A program made the translations under genes and the position numbers. A stretch of 64,000 bases of DNA, taken from positions 3,782,001-3,846,000 of the forward strand of contig WWBZ02000033.1 of NCBI GenBank assembly GCA_011503125.2, written 5' to 3'. Shown piece by piece: positions 44,999-57,430 of the stretch. Under the pieces are notes generated by a model that saw only the letters and a list, made by a program, of their open reading frames with translations, had not been told where the DNA came from and made no database searches. Numbering within the stretch: the stretch's first letter is position 1; each line of letters begins with the position of its first letter. This DNA is from Botryosphaeria dothidea (lineage: Eukaryota > Ascomycota > Dothideomycetes > Botryosphaeriales > Botryosphaeriaceae).

Positions 44999-45754
44999 AT
45001 AACGGAGGTAATTGAGCTGATTTTCCATCACACCCTCTAGATCAATTACCTCCGGAATAATTGCCAAATAAGGAAGGTGGTAATATAAAAGTAGAATAGC
45101 AAAATATAGAATTAATACTTTACAATTTGGGTTGCTTACAAAGTCCAATTTGATTGACAAAACGTTGAAACTTCAATTTGGATAATGGTTTAGTGAGCAC
45201 GTCAGCAATCATATGCTCAGTTGGGACGTAGTTCAATTTGATCTTCTCCTTTTCGACTTGCTGGCGAATAAAGTAATACTAAGTCTCAATATGTTTGATC
45301 CTAGAATTATCCTTACGGTCAGGTCGAGTGAGACTGATTACTGGTTGATTATCGCCATTTATTTGGATTGGTGCTAAGTCAGATCCATGATATCCGAGTT
45401 CATTAAGGAGATTTTTGATCCAGAGAGCTTCCTTTACCGCGAGGGTCATTACCACGTATTTAGCTTTAGTAGATAATATAGCCACATTGCTTTGCTTAGT
45501 TGATTTAAACGAGATAGGTCCTCCGGCAGCTAGAAATACGTATCCTTAAGTACTAGCCCGATTCTCCTTATTGTTAGTATAAGCAGCATCACTGAATCCC
45601 TGGAGATTTAGCTGATTATCTTTAGAGGCTTGGAATTTAATTAAAAGATCTGGTTTACCCTTTAAATATCTGAGAATCCGGTAGGCTGCATTTAGATGAG
45701 ATTCTAAGGGGTTGTAAGTAAACTAATAGAGCTTATGGGTTGCGTAAGTAATAT
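44999..45754 (-). mobile_element. Ty1/copia polyprotein 3' fragment (RT end and RNase H), lightly RIP-mutated
   Basis: The minus strand reads ITYATHKLY, LNAAYRILRYLKGKPDLL, GFSDAAYTNN, then STKAKYVVMTLAVKEALWIK, PIQINGDNQPVISL and VPTEHMIADVLTKPLSK: the end of reverse transcriptase and the RNase H of copia elements. Three in-frame stops (45723-45725, 45546-45548, 45279-45281) all stand where Gln is expected, i.e. CAA/CAG to TAA/TAG. At about 45755 the frame is cut by a LINE. Mutation here is much lighter than to the right. Confidence 0.85.
45003..45054. repeat. 13-bp perfect inverted repeat
   Basis: CGGAGGTAATTGA (45003-45015) and TCAATTACCTCCG (45042-45054) can form a stem with a 26-base loop, between the copia coding end and the LTR. 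Confidence 0.6.
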
Positions 45755-48700
45755 TAGATAGATAGATAAATTCATTTCTTCCCGATATAGCTCCCTTACG
45801 GGTCCATGCGGGGCTAGCTATCTATAGTTATTTTACTCGAGGGGGAAAACCTTTTCGCCTAGCAAAAACCCCTCCTTTCTATCTAGGCTTATTTATCCCT
45901 ACTAGTTCTATTTTTCCTTCTTACCGGTAGCGGCTACTATAGCAGCCCTATATTCGCCTACTAGCCCTACCCCTTTAGTCCTTATCCTCGTAATTATCCG
46001 GGTCCTAGTATTTCCGGTAGTCCTTCTAGTTCCTCTTCCTAGTTATTCTCCTAGATTAGTTCCCTAGCTAGACTAAACTAACTAAGTAGCCCTAGGCGTA
46101 GGAACTAGCCTATTACTACTTTAATTCTCTTCTTTATTAAGAGGAGGGAGTAGTAGTCCGTAGTCTCTACCTTTTAGAGTATCTATATCCTACCCTATTA
46201 GAAGTAGGGGTAGAAGAGAAGAATATACTTTAGGGTTTATCTATACTAGCCGCATAGATAGATAGAACTAGAATACTCTAGTACCTTACGCCTTAAGAGG
46301 AAGTCCTCTAGTCTAATATACTCTATACGTAGTAGGGTAGCGAGTATACTTTATAGCTTAGATAGTTCGCTATAGATTTATCTAATTTTTAGGTTCTACT
46401 ATATACTTTAGGCTACTAGCTTATCTTATCTTTTCTAGCTAGTAGACTTTATCTATCTCTTCTTCTACTTATTTCTATATACTATACGTAGCTTCGTTCG
46501 CTCTAGAAGACTCTAGTAGGTAGAGGGGTAGTAGTTAAGGAGTAAGTTTGCCTTTTTTCTAAGTAGGGTTCTTCTAGTAGGGCTAGCGGCGCCTCTAGTA
46601 CTTAGAGTAGCCCGAGCTATCTATTTAATACTCTAGTAAGTTTTCTCTACTACTACCGCGACTAGACTATTTCTAGCTCTAATAGCCTAGGCTAGTACTA
46701 GTTCGTCTAGATATAGTAAGAGTAGGAGGATTCCCGTCTTATACTCTAAGGTTTATATACTAGTTAACTTATACGCCCCTAAGATAGTACGTAGGTACTA
46801 GTTTTAGATCTTCTTTAATAGCTAGATAGCTATTTTTCTCTACCCTAGGATTCTCTCTAGAGTATACTATACTCTATAGCCGTAGATAAGAACTAGCCTT
46901 ACTACGGCCGTATAGATATAGCGGGCTTTAGTAAATAAGGCTCTCTAGGTAGACGCTACGAGTCTAGAGAGAGATATATACTATTTAATTACCTTAGCTC
47001 CTATTTCTCTAATATAGAGTTTCTATCTAAGCTTATTATCTACGTAGACTTCTAGAATCTTAATTATAGGCTCTAGGTATCTAGTAAATCTAGGAATATA
47101 GATCCCTACTACTATATTAAATCTCCTTAGTTTTCTTATAAAATAAATAAGGTAATACTTATCGGACGAGAAAGCTAATCCGTAGGTAGCTATCTAGTAC
47201 TCGTAAATTTAATATACTCCCTCTAGTATTCTATAGTTCTATTCTATAAATCTACTAAAGGTTAGAATATTAGTATTATTAACGAATCTAAGAGGGAAGA
47301 TATTATTCCTACGTAGCTATATAAGTAGATTAGAAGTAAAGAATAGATAGAGTATCGGCGATAGTAAGGATCTCTAGGAAATTCCGGTTAAGATCTAGAT
47401 TAGTAGACTAGTAAAGTCTCCGAAGGATAGCTACGTAGTACGGTCCTATAGAAAGAATCGAGTAAATCTTTCTATCTATTCTAGGAGTTTTACTATTCTT
47501 ATATTATAGAGAAGCCTTCTATAAGATACGTAGTTATATACTCTCGAGATATCTAGGCTAAGGACTAAAGCTACTAGCTCTAAGTCTTATACCTAGATAG
47601 TATAGATCTATTTTATAAATAGATTAAGAGCTACTACTACGAATCTATTTCTTCTAGCTTCTATCTATATATTAGAGAGTAGGCCGTATACTTTAGTAGC
47701 CTAGAAGATTCTATCTACTATAATTCTCTTAAGTAGCTTCTCTAGCGTATTAAGTAAAGTAATCGGCCTAAATAACTTAGCTTTAGTATAGTCGTTTCTC
47801 TATAGTTTTCTAAAGACTACGGTAATAGAGCTTTTAAACTATTTAGAGTAGTATCTAAGTACGAGGTATCTCTAGAAGAGCTTAGTAAGAGGTCTTCTTA
47901 GTATCTTAGCGTATTACTTTAGAAACCTATTAATAATCTTATCTAGGCCTAGTATCTTATCTAGAAGAAGCTTTTTAATAGTATAGAGAACCTACTCTTT
48001 AGTAAGGTCTTAGGGAATCTCTACTAGTACTAAATATATATATTTATTTAGATCTAAGAGGTCGGTAGCCCTAGAAGATAGAAAGAACTAGTTAGTAAGA
48101 ATTTCTACCTTAGACTAGTTATTATAATATAGTTATTTATCTACTTCCTAGAGAGATAAAAACTAAAATAGGGCTAAAGATTCTAGTACTCTTATTTTTA
48201 TCTACTTTAAGAGCTTCTAGAGTATAGATAGGTCCGAAGTAATCTTAGTTACTATTCTATACTATACTTTTATTCTATCTCTTCTAATCTACCTCTTCTT
48301 ACTATTAGTAATAGTTTAGTATACTATCTAGTTCTCCTCTCTTTCTATAGCCGTCTACTTTTTTCTAGCTACTCTAGCCTAGTATACTAAGTTTAAATAC
48401 TTCTTTATCTATTATATAGAGGCCTAGAGCGAGGATCTCGCTACTAGAATAGTCTTCTAGATTATTCTTTAGATAGCCTTTTAGAGTAGTATAGTAAAGT
48501 AATCTAGGTCTACTTTAGTATTAAGAGGGGCTACTTTAAGATATTCGAGCTTTAATTAAAGTATATTATTAGTTCTCTTCTAGTCTACTTTCTTCTACTA
48601 GGGCCTTAGAGAGCGTAGTTCTATAAAGATAGAAGAAAAATTAAGTATAGTAAGAATAGATAGGTAGTTAGAGGATAATTTAAGCTCCTAGCTAACTCTA

Positions 48701-49005
48701 TAGCTAAGAATTCTCTTCTCTAGCTACCGTAATATAAAGATAAGATCTAGAGTACTCTCGCTACTACTATCTCGTTTAGTAATAGTATCTCTTAGAAGAG
48801 CGAGGTTAAGATTAGCTATAATAGCTATCTTAATTAGATTATCTACTAGAATATAGTATATTAAGAAGGTTATATCTCTCTAGATAGAATAGTAGAGGTT
48901 AAAGTCTCCTAGAAGAATATACTCTTCTAGTTTTCTAAGAACTTCTAGTAGAAGAGATAGAGTTTCTAGAGCTATAAGGTAGTAAAAGCCGAAATAATAG
49001 TATTA
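45755..49005 (-). mobile_element. LINE copy 1, 5'-truncated, heavily RIP-mutated
   Basis: The 3' end is at left with a tail of TATC repeats (TTTATCTATCTATC on the minus strand). Reading leftward on the minus strand it parallels the fuller copy at 57.4-62.8 kb: endonuclease motif GDFNLYY at about 48890-48912, then the RT region to the C-terminus. It ends near 49005, inside the endonuclease domain, where similarity to copy 2 stops, as expected for 5' truncation. No open frame is left. It lacks the 240-bp solo LTR that copy 2 carries, and so gives the empty site for that insertion. Confidence 0.83.
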
Positions 49006-49564
49006 CTTTTAACTAAAAATCTATATATAAGAAGAAAGAAAAGAGAGTTTAGAAAGAGAGGGCGAAGAGTAAATATATCTAGTCGCTTAGCGCTAGGCCC
49101 GTACTCTAGTATTTAACTAAGTTATTCTTAGTATAGCTAGGGCCTCTAGTTATTATTAAGTATCTATCTAGTTATCTAGGGTAGTAGCGCTTAAGAAGCC
49201 TAATACTACTCCTCTCTTCTTTAAGCGAGATCTATTAAGCTTCTTAAAAAATTCGGGTAGCTTAGGCGCGTTCTTATAGTATACGTAGTACTTACGGATT
49301 TTATTAGAAGTATTCTTATAGTTATTCTAGTATTACTATAGGGGATTAGAGTTCTACTCGTTCTAGTTATCTATAAAGATAATCTTATATTATACTCTAT
49401 ACCTTAAGTTTCGGTAGTCTACTATCTCTAGTATTTTCTACTTCTTATAAGTTTTATTCTCGTTCTTATTAAAGATTATATATACTAGACTAGACTTCTA
49501 GACCTAATCTAGATATAGATTATCTAGAATAAGATATAGCTTCTAGAAGTAGAATATAGAAAAG
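49006..49564 (-). mobile_element. Ty3/gypsy element, 3' part with chromodomain, RIP-mutated
   Basis: On the minus strand between about 49540 and 49290 a degraded frame reads KILEIVDYRNLKYRVQYK followed by Asn/Gln-rich sequence, the chromodomain at the end of fungal gypsy integrases (EILDxRxxxxxxxYLVKWxGY). The upstream integrase part lies beyond the copia insertion at 55637-56594. The last bases AAAAG (49560-49564) are the left target duplication of that copia element. Confidence 0.7.
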
Positions 49565-49772
49565 TATTACGATAGTAGCGGTATAGAGATAGCTTATAGA
49601 AAGATATTTATTTTTTTTATTCTTCTACCTACCGTAACTATACTAGAAGATATATATATAGATTACGTACTATACTAGTCCTATCTAGGAAGGCCTAGTA
49701 GCTCTTAACTAGTCTACTTATCTAGTATTACCGGATAACTAAACTACGGCTAGTACGGCTATTTTCTTAATA
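49565..49772 (-). repeat. Left (3') LTR of the copia element
   Basis: 208 bp, colinear with 55424-55631 with only scattered C/T and G/A differences; outer border next to AAAAG. Confidence 0.9.
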
Positions 49773-50032
49773 CTTCTACTTAGCCGTTATACCGTAATTT
49801 CTCGAGTCCTAGTTAGCTAATAAATCTTTAAAAACCTTCTCTTAGTAAGGGCTTAGTAAGCCCGTCCGCCACTATATTCTTAGTATATATATACTCGATA
49901 TAAATCCGGTTTCTTTATATAAGATTACGGATATTATAATAGTAAATATCGATATACTTTAATCTATCGTGTATCTATAGATTCTTCGCTAGGCTTAGTA
50001 CCGCCTAGTTATCTCTCTTTATATTAATATAG

Positions 50033-50553
50033 ATAGATAGATAGATAAATTTAATTAAGCTAATTTAGCTCCCCGAAGGGTCTATATAGCTATAGCTATC
50101 TATAAGGGTATATATAGAAGAAGAAACCGTGGCTACTTTCTTAGGATAGCCCGGATAAAAACCTTTCCTATCTATAATAGTAGTATCCGTAGATACTCTA
50201 TTTAGTATAGTTTTTTTCTATATACCGGTAGCGGTATCTAAAGTAGAAAGAGTAGCTAAGAGGGAGGAACTATAGAGAGAGGTAACTATAAATCTTAAGA
50301 CTAAGCCGTAAGAAGTTCCGGCTTACCTATTTATAAGCGCTAGTAAAGCGCTCTTAAAATTTATTTTTAGAAGCGCCTAGCTAGCCCTTCTCCCTCTTAT
50401 TACCGCTAGAGAGAACGCGGATACGTATACTTTTAACGTAGAACGTATATACCACGAGTAGATAAGCGGTCTAAGATTCGAACTTAGAATCTATACTACC
50501 CTAGAAAGGCTAGGTTACCGTAGAAGTATACTCTACTAATATACTATCCCGCC
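50033..50553 (-). mobile_element. tRNA-derived SINE, copy 1 (short form)
   Basis: Read on the minus strand it starts GGCGGGATAGTATATTAG, with an A-box-like segment and a perfect B box (AGTTCGAATCT, fitting RGTTCRANTCY), so the head derives from a tRNA. A body of about 430 bp follows, ending in a TATC repeat tail (AAATTTATCTATCTATC). It is flanked by a perfect 15-bp target duplication TTTATATTAATATAG (50018-50032 and 50554-50568) in the copia RNase H region. RIP-mutated, yet the duplication is exact. Confidence 0.87.
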
Positions 50554-53500
50554 TTTATATTAATATAGTAACTACGGAACTTCTCGTTCTCGCGTAGTTA
50601 CCTCTAGTAAGAGAATCGCTCTAGATACTCTTCTACGCCTATATCTCGTAATAGTCTAACGAGCTATTAGAATTTCTTAGCGTAGATAGATATTACTATA
50701 TATTCGGCTTTAGCTATAGAGGTCGCTACTAATTTTTACTTTTAGCTTCTCTAGCTAATTAGTCCGTTTACTAGTAGAAAGATAAATCTAAAGATTAACT
50801 TTCTATCTATCTTATCTATAGCGTAGTTTAAGTCCGAGTAGCTAATAAGACTAGAGCTTCTACTATCCTTATATATAATTTCTAGATCGGCCGTTAATCT
50901 AAGATACCGTAGAAGGCCTTTAAGTACTTAGCCGTAGTATTCTACGGGGTCGCTTAGATATTAGCTTAGTTATCCTATTAGAAATATAAGGTCCGGACGT
51001 ATAAGAACCGTAAGATATAGTAGTTTTCTAACGATATACTAATATTTCTTTAGGTCGATTCTTTTATCCTCTAGCCCGGCGGGTCGAAGCGTATCGTATC
51101 TATTTATTAGTAGTATCGATAGCCTTAACTTATTCTATTCTATACTAAGTAACTAAAGTATCTCTCGTAAGTAATAAGACTAATTAAGGCGTAGCGTCCG
51201 GTGTCTACGATTATAAGTAACTTAGATACTAAGGATCTTCTTTATCTTCTCTAGATTCTTAATCTTAAAGGCCTTACTAATTACGTTTTTAAACTAGATA
51301 ATATCTTCTATTTAACCGCTTTAGGCGGTAACTAGAATATTATCTACGTATATAAGTAGTAGTATTTTCCTTTCGTCGTAAACTAGTAAGTATAGATCTA
51401 CTAGGCTTTAACGGAATCCGATATCTTTTAGTACTTTTATATAGTTACTATTCTAGTCTCGTACGGCTTACTTAAGACCGTATAGGCTACGTAGAAGCTT
51501 AAAGACGCGTCCGGGTACGACTCTTACTCTATCTAGTAGAGCTATATAGATATCTTCGCGAAGGCGTAACTTAGTAAAGATATTATTAATATTAATCTAG
51601 TAGAGCTCTATATTAAAGAGCGTAATAATAGCTAGAAACGTTTAGAGGATTTTATAACGGACGGTAGGAGTAAAGATATCTTAAAAGTTAAGTCTAAACC
51701 GTTAAGTAAAATCTCTTATAATAAGGCGAGCTTTAGCCTTTTTAAGTAAGCCGTTAATATTAAGTTTTAGCTTAAAAACCTACTTACTTATTATAATATT
51801 TACTTCTTTTAGAGGTACGACTTCTTTCTATATACTATTTAACGCGAGAGTAGTAAGTTTATCCTAGATTACTTTTCTCTAAAGCTTACTAAATTACTTA
51901 TCTCCTACTACTTCTACGTAGGTTTTCGGCGTTAGAATTTCCGGTTCTATTATCTTACTAAGTACTACTAAGAGCGCGTAGAATACTTATATCTTAGGGC
52001 GTTAGTAGTACTTAACTAGTATTTAGCTAATAAGCGTAAATAAGCTCCGAGGTACTTTTACTACCAGCTCCCCCGTAGTTATATTCTCTTCTAATCTTTT
52101 ACGCTTTAAAATATATACTTCTATAAACGTTCCTAGTCGCGGACGTTTAGCGCGTTTCTTTTTTTTAGATCTACTTATCTTCTCTTAGATAGTAGATAGA
52201 CGCTCCTACGCTCTTAATTACGGATTTATATTTAATATAGTACTATCTACTATAGCTAGATCCGTCTTTAGTCGCTAAGCTACGCTCGACTACGAACGTA
52301 TTCTTAGAGCGTTATAGAATTAAGTCTTCTTATTCTCTCGTTTCTAAATATTAGATTCGTAGTTAGTCTCTAAGTCTACCTCCTCTTCTACTCCTAGCGT
52401 ACTTTTTCTCTTCTCTATAACTAGTTCTAGAGCGAATAGAATTTTTTTTAGGCGATCTATAGGTCGCCTTTAAGGGACTATATTACTACTTACTTTAACC
52501 TTTAGTTTTAAATTAATATTTTCTCTTTTTTCGCTTTCCGAGAACCGTACTATATAACTACGAATTATCCTTCTAAGGTCCGGAGCCTATAGACGGTACT
52601 ACTTTTTAGTTTCGTCTACGTACTCTATAAAGACTCCTACTCTTACTCGGTCTATAAACTTATTATATCTTAAACTAACTAGTAGAGATTTAGGATTAAT
52701 ATATAAGTAGACCTTATACCCCTAGACGCGTATATAGTCGATACTTAGCTTTTAACCTATAAATACTTTCTTAGAGATTATAGATTTTCCGTCGATAAGA
52801 GGTTTAGTTATAGTCCGATTTCGTAGGTAAGTATCGGTCTCGGCTACTTCTACTTAAAAGTCTATTAGAAGCTTTACTTCTTTTAGTATTACTCTTACTT
52901 AGACTTCTATAGTCTAAATAGCTCGCTCTACTATACTATTTTAACTTAACTAATACGGAATAGTATATTAGAGAGTAATTCTAAGAGTTACGTATTACTA
53001 ATTAAGAATAGCCTTAAGCTTAGTAGCGTTATCGCTACGAATAATAGCGAGCTTTACTTCTTCTTAAAGTTCTATCTTTACGCGCTATTCGTTTAAAACG
53101 CGTAGTACTTTCTCTCGCCTTTTAAGCGCGATAGTCTATATCTTTCTTAAGTAATTATCGACGATCTTAAGAAAGTAGTAGTAGCTAGCCTAAGATTCTA
53201 GTAGCGGGCCGTAAACGTCGATTAAAATAAGTAATAGGCTTACGGCTTTTCTATTACTTACGTAGTACTCTTTCTTATTTTTTATTTTAGTAAGAGTATA
53301 TACTTTATATACGTAGTCTTCCTCCGCTATAGTAGGAATCGGCTCTATAAAAGTCGTTATCTTATATAGCTCTATTAGCTTTTACTTACTAAGGTATCTA
53401 AATCTCTTATATTATAGTCTAAATAGCTTAATCTTTTAGTTAGTTACTATTATCTTTAGAGTAGGGTCTTATTCTTATTTAGTAGTTTAGATTTCGTAGG

Positions 53501-55423
53501 CTATTAGTAACTTAGTCTACGAATTTATCTTACTATAGGCTAGGGCTAGCGTAGCTAGTTAAATCTATTATTACGCTATCTCGAGAGCCGATAGCGCGAA
53601 GTATTTACTTATCGGTTTAACTTTATCTATAAAGTAAACTCTCCTATTCTCTTAGGCGATAAGAATATTCTTATCGTACCGATCTCTAAGGTAGAGGGAA
53701 CGATTATTAAAAGAACTCTTTAGTTCGTTCTTATATACCTATCGGCTAGAGAGAAGGTTTATATCTAGTTTTAGAACGTAAAGAATAGAGGATAAAGAAA
53801 TCGAATTACCGTATCTATCTACTAATATAACTAAGCCGACGTAGTCGGCGTATAATACTCCCCTACTAACTTTAATCGTGCGTCTTATAATACGGGTTAG
53901 AGGTCTACTAAAAAGTTAGCGTTAGTTAGTTATATATATAGATATAGCGGAATCTATAATCTAGATATCTTTAGAAAGCTTACTAGTAATAGATTTTAAT
54001 AGTATAGTAATCTTCTTAACGTTCTCTTCTTTACTACTAATTTCTTAGCTTTTAGTAGCTTTATTATCGTAGATAGACTTATTCTTAACGGCTTAGAAGG
54101 CCTTTAGTTAGTTAATTTAATCTTATAGAGTCTTTAGCTATATAGTAAGATAAGGTAGCTAGCTTCTTCGCGCTACGCGCTTCTTCTATATAAGACTACG
54201 CGCTTCTAAAAGATATTTATAGTCGCGAACGTAGTAGTTTTAGTTATAGAGGTAGTACTCGCTTTATCCGTCTCTTATTAGGCTATAGCGGCGAGGTCCG
54301 GCGGAGATTTTATCTTAATTCTACTACCTTACTACGAGCGTAGTAGAGATTCTATTTTAACGTAATTCCTCCTTCTATAGTAGTATAATACCGTCCTTAA
54401 CTAAGATATTCTTCTAGACGTTAAGGCTTATCCGGATCGACTAGTATAAGTCTAGAAGCGCTTATAATAGACGCTAGAAGCGTACCTTCTCTAAAGTAAT
54501 ATTTTTTATATTCTTATCGAAGATAGCGAGCTTCTTTCCTAGCGTTTAAAGCTAGGTCTAGGCGGTCTTAATAGTAGTTTTAGGCTCTATTTAGTAATTA
54601 ACGTAGTTTAGTAGATATTACCTACTAATATCTTAGAGCTTCTCTAAGTACTTATTCTTTAGAGATTTCTATACGAGCTTAGCTAAGTTAAGGTCTCGTA
54701 CTCTCTCGGTATCGTCTTCGTTAATATAAATTCTTATCTAATACTAGGCCCTCGAGTCGTCCTTAGTACTTCTAAATTCTATACTAAACTAACTATCCGG
54801 TATAGAAGAATTAGTAGAGTTAGTAATAGTATAGTATAGACCTTTACCTTCTAGCTATATCTTTATTAACGGAAACTAGGCGTTCTTATTTTATCTTAAA
54901 AGAATTAGAACGGGCCGACGCTTCGTAAAAGGATCGGAAGAGTCTATATTAAGAGAAAGTAAGAAAATAAGAATATAATTATAGTAGAAAGAGTAAACTA
55001 CGGTTAATCGTATCTAATATATTATATATAAAAGATCGTATTAAATAGTAGTTATTTAAAGTGCGAAGGAGGGTTACTTAAAAGAGGCTACGTAGTCGAA
55101 CGGTATATAGTAGAGCGGTTATTAGTAGTAAGACGTCTACTTCTAGCGGGATAATAATAGACGTTAAGTACTAATTCTTCTAGCGTAAACCTAGGCCTAA
55201 AAATATAGCTTTCTCGAGTACGCGAACTAATCGCGATATATAGTCTAGTCGCGCTACTAATTTTCTTAACTAATAAGAACTATATTTAGCTACCGGTACT
55301 AGATTATATATAGACCCGACTATAGAGGTAACACGTCTTTTCGTAGACGTTTAAGAGATCCTATATCTAGCGGAAATACTTAAAAAGCTTCTCTATCGGA
55401 TATATAAACCCGGGCTTATAACT

Positions 55424-55631
55424 TATTACGATAGTAGCGGTATAGAGATAGCTTATAGAAAGATATTTATTTTTTTTATTCTTCTACCTACCGTAACTAT
55501 ACTAGAAGATATACGTATAGGTTACGTACTATACTAGTTCTATCTAGAAAGGCCTAGTAGCTCTTAACTAGTCTACTTATCTAGTATTATTAGATAACTA
55601 AACTACGGCTAGTACGGCTATTTTCTTAATA
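55424..55631 (-). repeat. Right (5') LTR of the copia element
   Basis: 208 bp partner of 49565-49772; followed by the duplication AAAAG at 55632-55636. Confidence 0.9.
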
Positions 55632-55636
55632 AAAAG

Positions 55637-56594
55637 ATTTTTTTCTCTTATATATAAAGAGGTATAGTAACTTCGTATACTTTACTATTAATTAATCTAG
55701 TAATTTTCTACGAACTAAGATTCTTTAGTAAGAGAGACTTACTATTCCGTTCTAGGTTAAAGTCTCGGGCGTTAATAAATACTTTATCGCCTATACGGAA
55801 GGTAGGATATAGCTAGCGGAATTTATCTATATAGCGAGCTTATTCTTTTTATATCTAGACTAGTTAATCTTAGAGAAAGCTTCTTATAGTATTTAATCTT
55901 TTAACTAACTAGTCTACTCTAATTACTTCTACTTTTCTAGTACCCTAGTAGATTTTTATAGATTCTAAGCTAGTACGTAGATAGAATCCGTTATCTATAA
56001 AGAATAGCGATATACTAGTTAATACGCTAATATATATATTAGCTATAAATTTAGCTTTAGGTAGAAAGTCGACCTAGTTATCTTACGCGTAGTTAATATA
56101 TATCTAGAGGTACTTTTTAAGACCTTTAATAGAGCTTTCGCTCTAGCTATTAGTCTAAAGATAAAATATAGTTAATATTTTAATCTTTACGTTATATCGT
56201 TCTATAATTCTTCTATAAATATAGAAGTCTATAGCGCTATCTCGGTTAAAGACGATATTTATTAGAAAATCTCGTATATAAAAGAGGCGGCGGTTTAGAG
56301 CCTCTACGGTTTCTTTAGTACTTAGCGTTATTATTAGCTCGTAGATCTTTTTCTTAGTTAAACGGTCTATAATAACTAGATAGTATTAGTATTTCTAATT
56401 TCTTCTAATATATAGCGGTAGTTTTTTCGTAAAGTCTAGAGCTACGTAGAGCTACTTTTACTAGAAGATAGAGAGCGGTCTTAGTAGTTTTTACTTTTAC
56501 TTTAAGTATAGCTTATAGCGGCGGTAGTAGTAATAGTTCTTATAGAAACGAGTAATATCTTCTCTTTATCTAGCCTACTAGTAGTTTTCTATAA
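55637..56594 (-). mobile_element. Ty3/gypsy integrase C-terminal region, RIP-mutated
   Basis: Minus-strand frame near 55830-55690 reads PTFRIGDKVFINARDFNLERNSKSL, the post-catalytic module of gypsy integrases that precedes the chromodomain. With 49006-49559 it makes one element split by the copia insertion. The right part is interrupted again by SINE copy 2 and continues at 57238. Confidence 0.72.
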
Positions 56595-56609
56595 GCTTTC
56601 TATATATAG

Positions 56610-57222
56610 ATAGATAGATAGATAAATTTAATTTAAGCTAATTTAGCTTCCCGAAGGGTCTATATAGCTATAGCTATTTATAAGAATATATAGAAGAGGA
56701 AACCGTAGCTACTTTCTTAGGATAGCCCGGATAAAAACCTTTTCTATCTATAATAGTAGTATCCGTAGATACTCTATTTAGTATAGTTTTTCTATATACT
56801 AGTAGCGGTGTCTAAAGTAGAAAGAGTAGCTAAGAAGGAGAAACTATAGAGAGAGGTAACTATAAATCTTAAGACTAAGCCGTAAGAAGTCCCGGCTTAT
56901 CTATTTATAAGCGCTAGTAAAGCGCTCTTAAAATTTATTTTTAGAAGCGCCTAGCTAGCCCTTCTCCTCCTTATTACCGCTAGAGAGAACGCGGATACGT
57001 ATACTTTTATAGTAGGACGTATATACTACTTATAGCCTACTCTAACTATCTATAGATTTTTCTTCTTATTATCGCTAAGAAGAACGCGGATACGTATACT
57101 TTTAACGTAAAACGTATATACTACGAGTAGATAAGCGGTCTAAGATTTAAACTTAGAATCTATACTATTCTAGAAAGGCTAGATTACCGTAGAAGTATAC
57201 TCTACTAGTATACTATTCCGCC
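56610..57222 (-). mobile_element. tRNA-derived SINE, copy 2 (long form)
   Basis: Same head, body and TATC tail as copy 1, but 613 bp because a segment containing CGCGGATACGTATACTTTTA is present twice, about 95 bp apart. Flanks carry a 15-bp target duplication (56595-56609 GCTTTCTATATATAG, 57223-57237 GCTTCTTATATATAG) that differs only by C/T changes. Confidence 0.83.
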
Positions 57223-57237
57223 GCTTCTTATATATAG

Positions 57238-57430
57238 CCTTAGGTTCTAAATATTCTATAAATAGTTTTTCGTAGTAATTCTTTAGAAGGCGTAGGCGTA
57301 GTAGTTAGTAGTCTAGGATAATAAGCGCGTCTTTTAACTATATCTAACTATCTTTTACTAAGAAGTCCTAAATATTTTTTTATAGCCCTTTCTAATTAAA
57401 TAGCTTAGTATACGTCTATCTTCTATATTA
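57238..57430 (-). mobile_element. Ty3/gypsy fragment, upstream integrase part
   Basis: Continuation of the gypsy element beyond SINE copy 2, matching its minus-strand direction. The right border against the LINE is approximate. Confidence 0.5.

Larger units (their letters stand above)
49565..55631 (-). mobile_element. Complete Ty1/copia LTR retrotransposon, RIP-mutated, with a nested SINE
   Basis: Two 208-bp direct repeats (49565-49772 and 55424-55631) begin TA and end TA, the RIP product of TG...CA. Both sides carry the 5-bp duplication AAAAG (49560-49564 and 55632-55636). The internal part, read on the minus strand, includes a degraded RT active site (LLLIYVDN near 51360-51330) and ends with RNase H (HDRLKYIDIYYYNIR, then NIVADGLTKPLLREGF near 49810-49990). 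Without the 521-bp SINE and its duplication it is about 5.5 kb, normal for copia. It interrupts a gypsy element between integrase and chromodomain. All reading frames are broken. Confidence 0.9.

Noticed and set aside
50460..50553. tRNA gene on the minus strand
   Set aside because: The A- and B-box-like sequence is the head of a repeated SINE present three times, followed by a shared body and tail. It does not fold as a proper tRNA after mutation.
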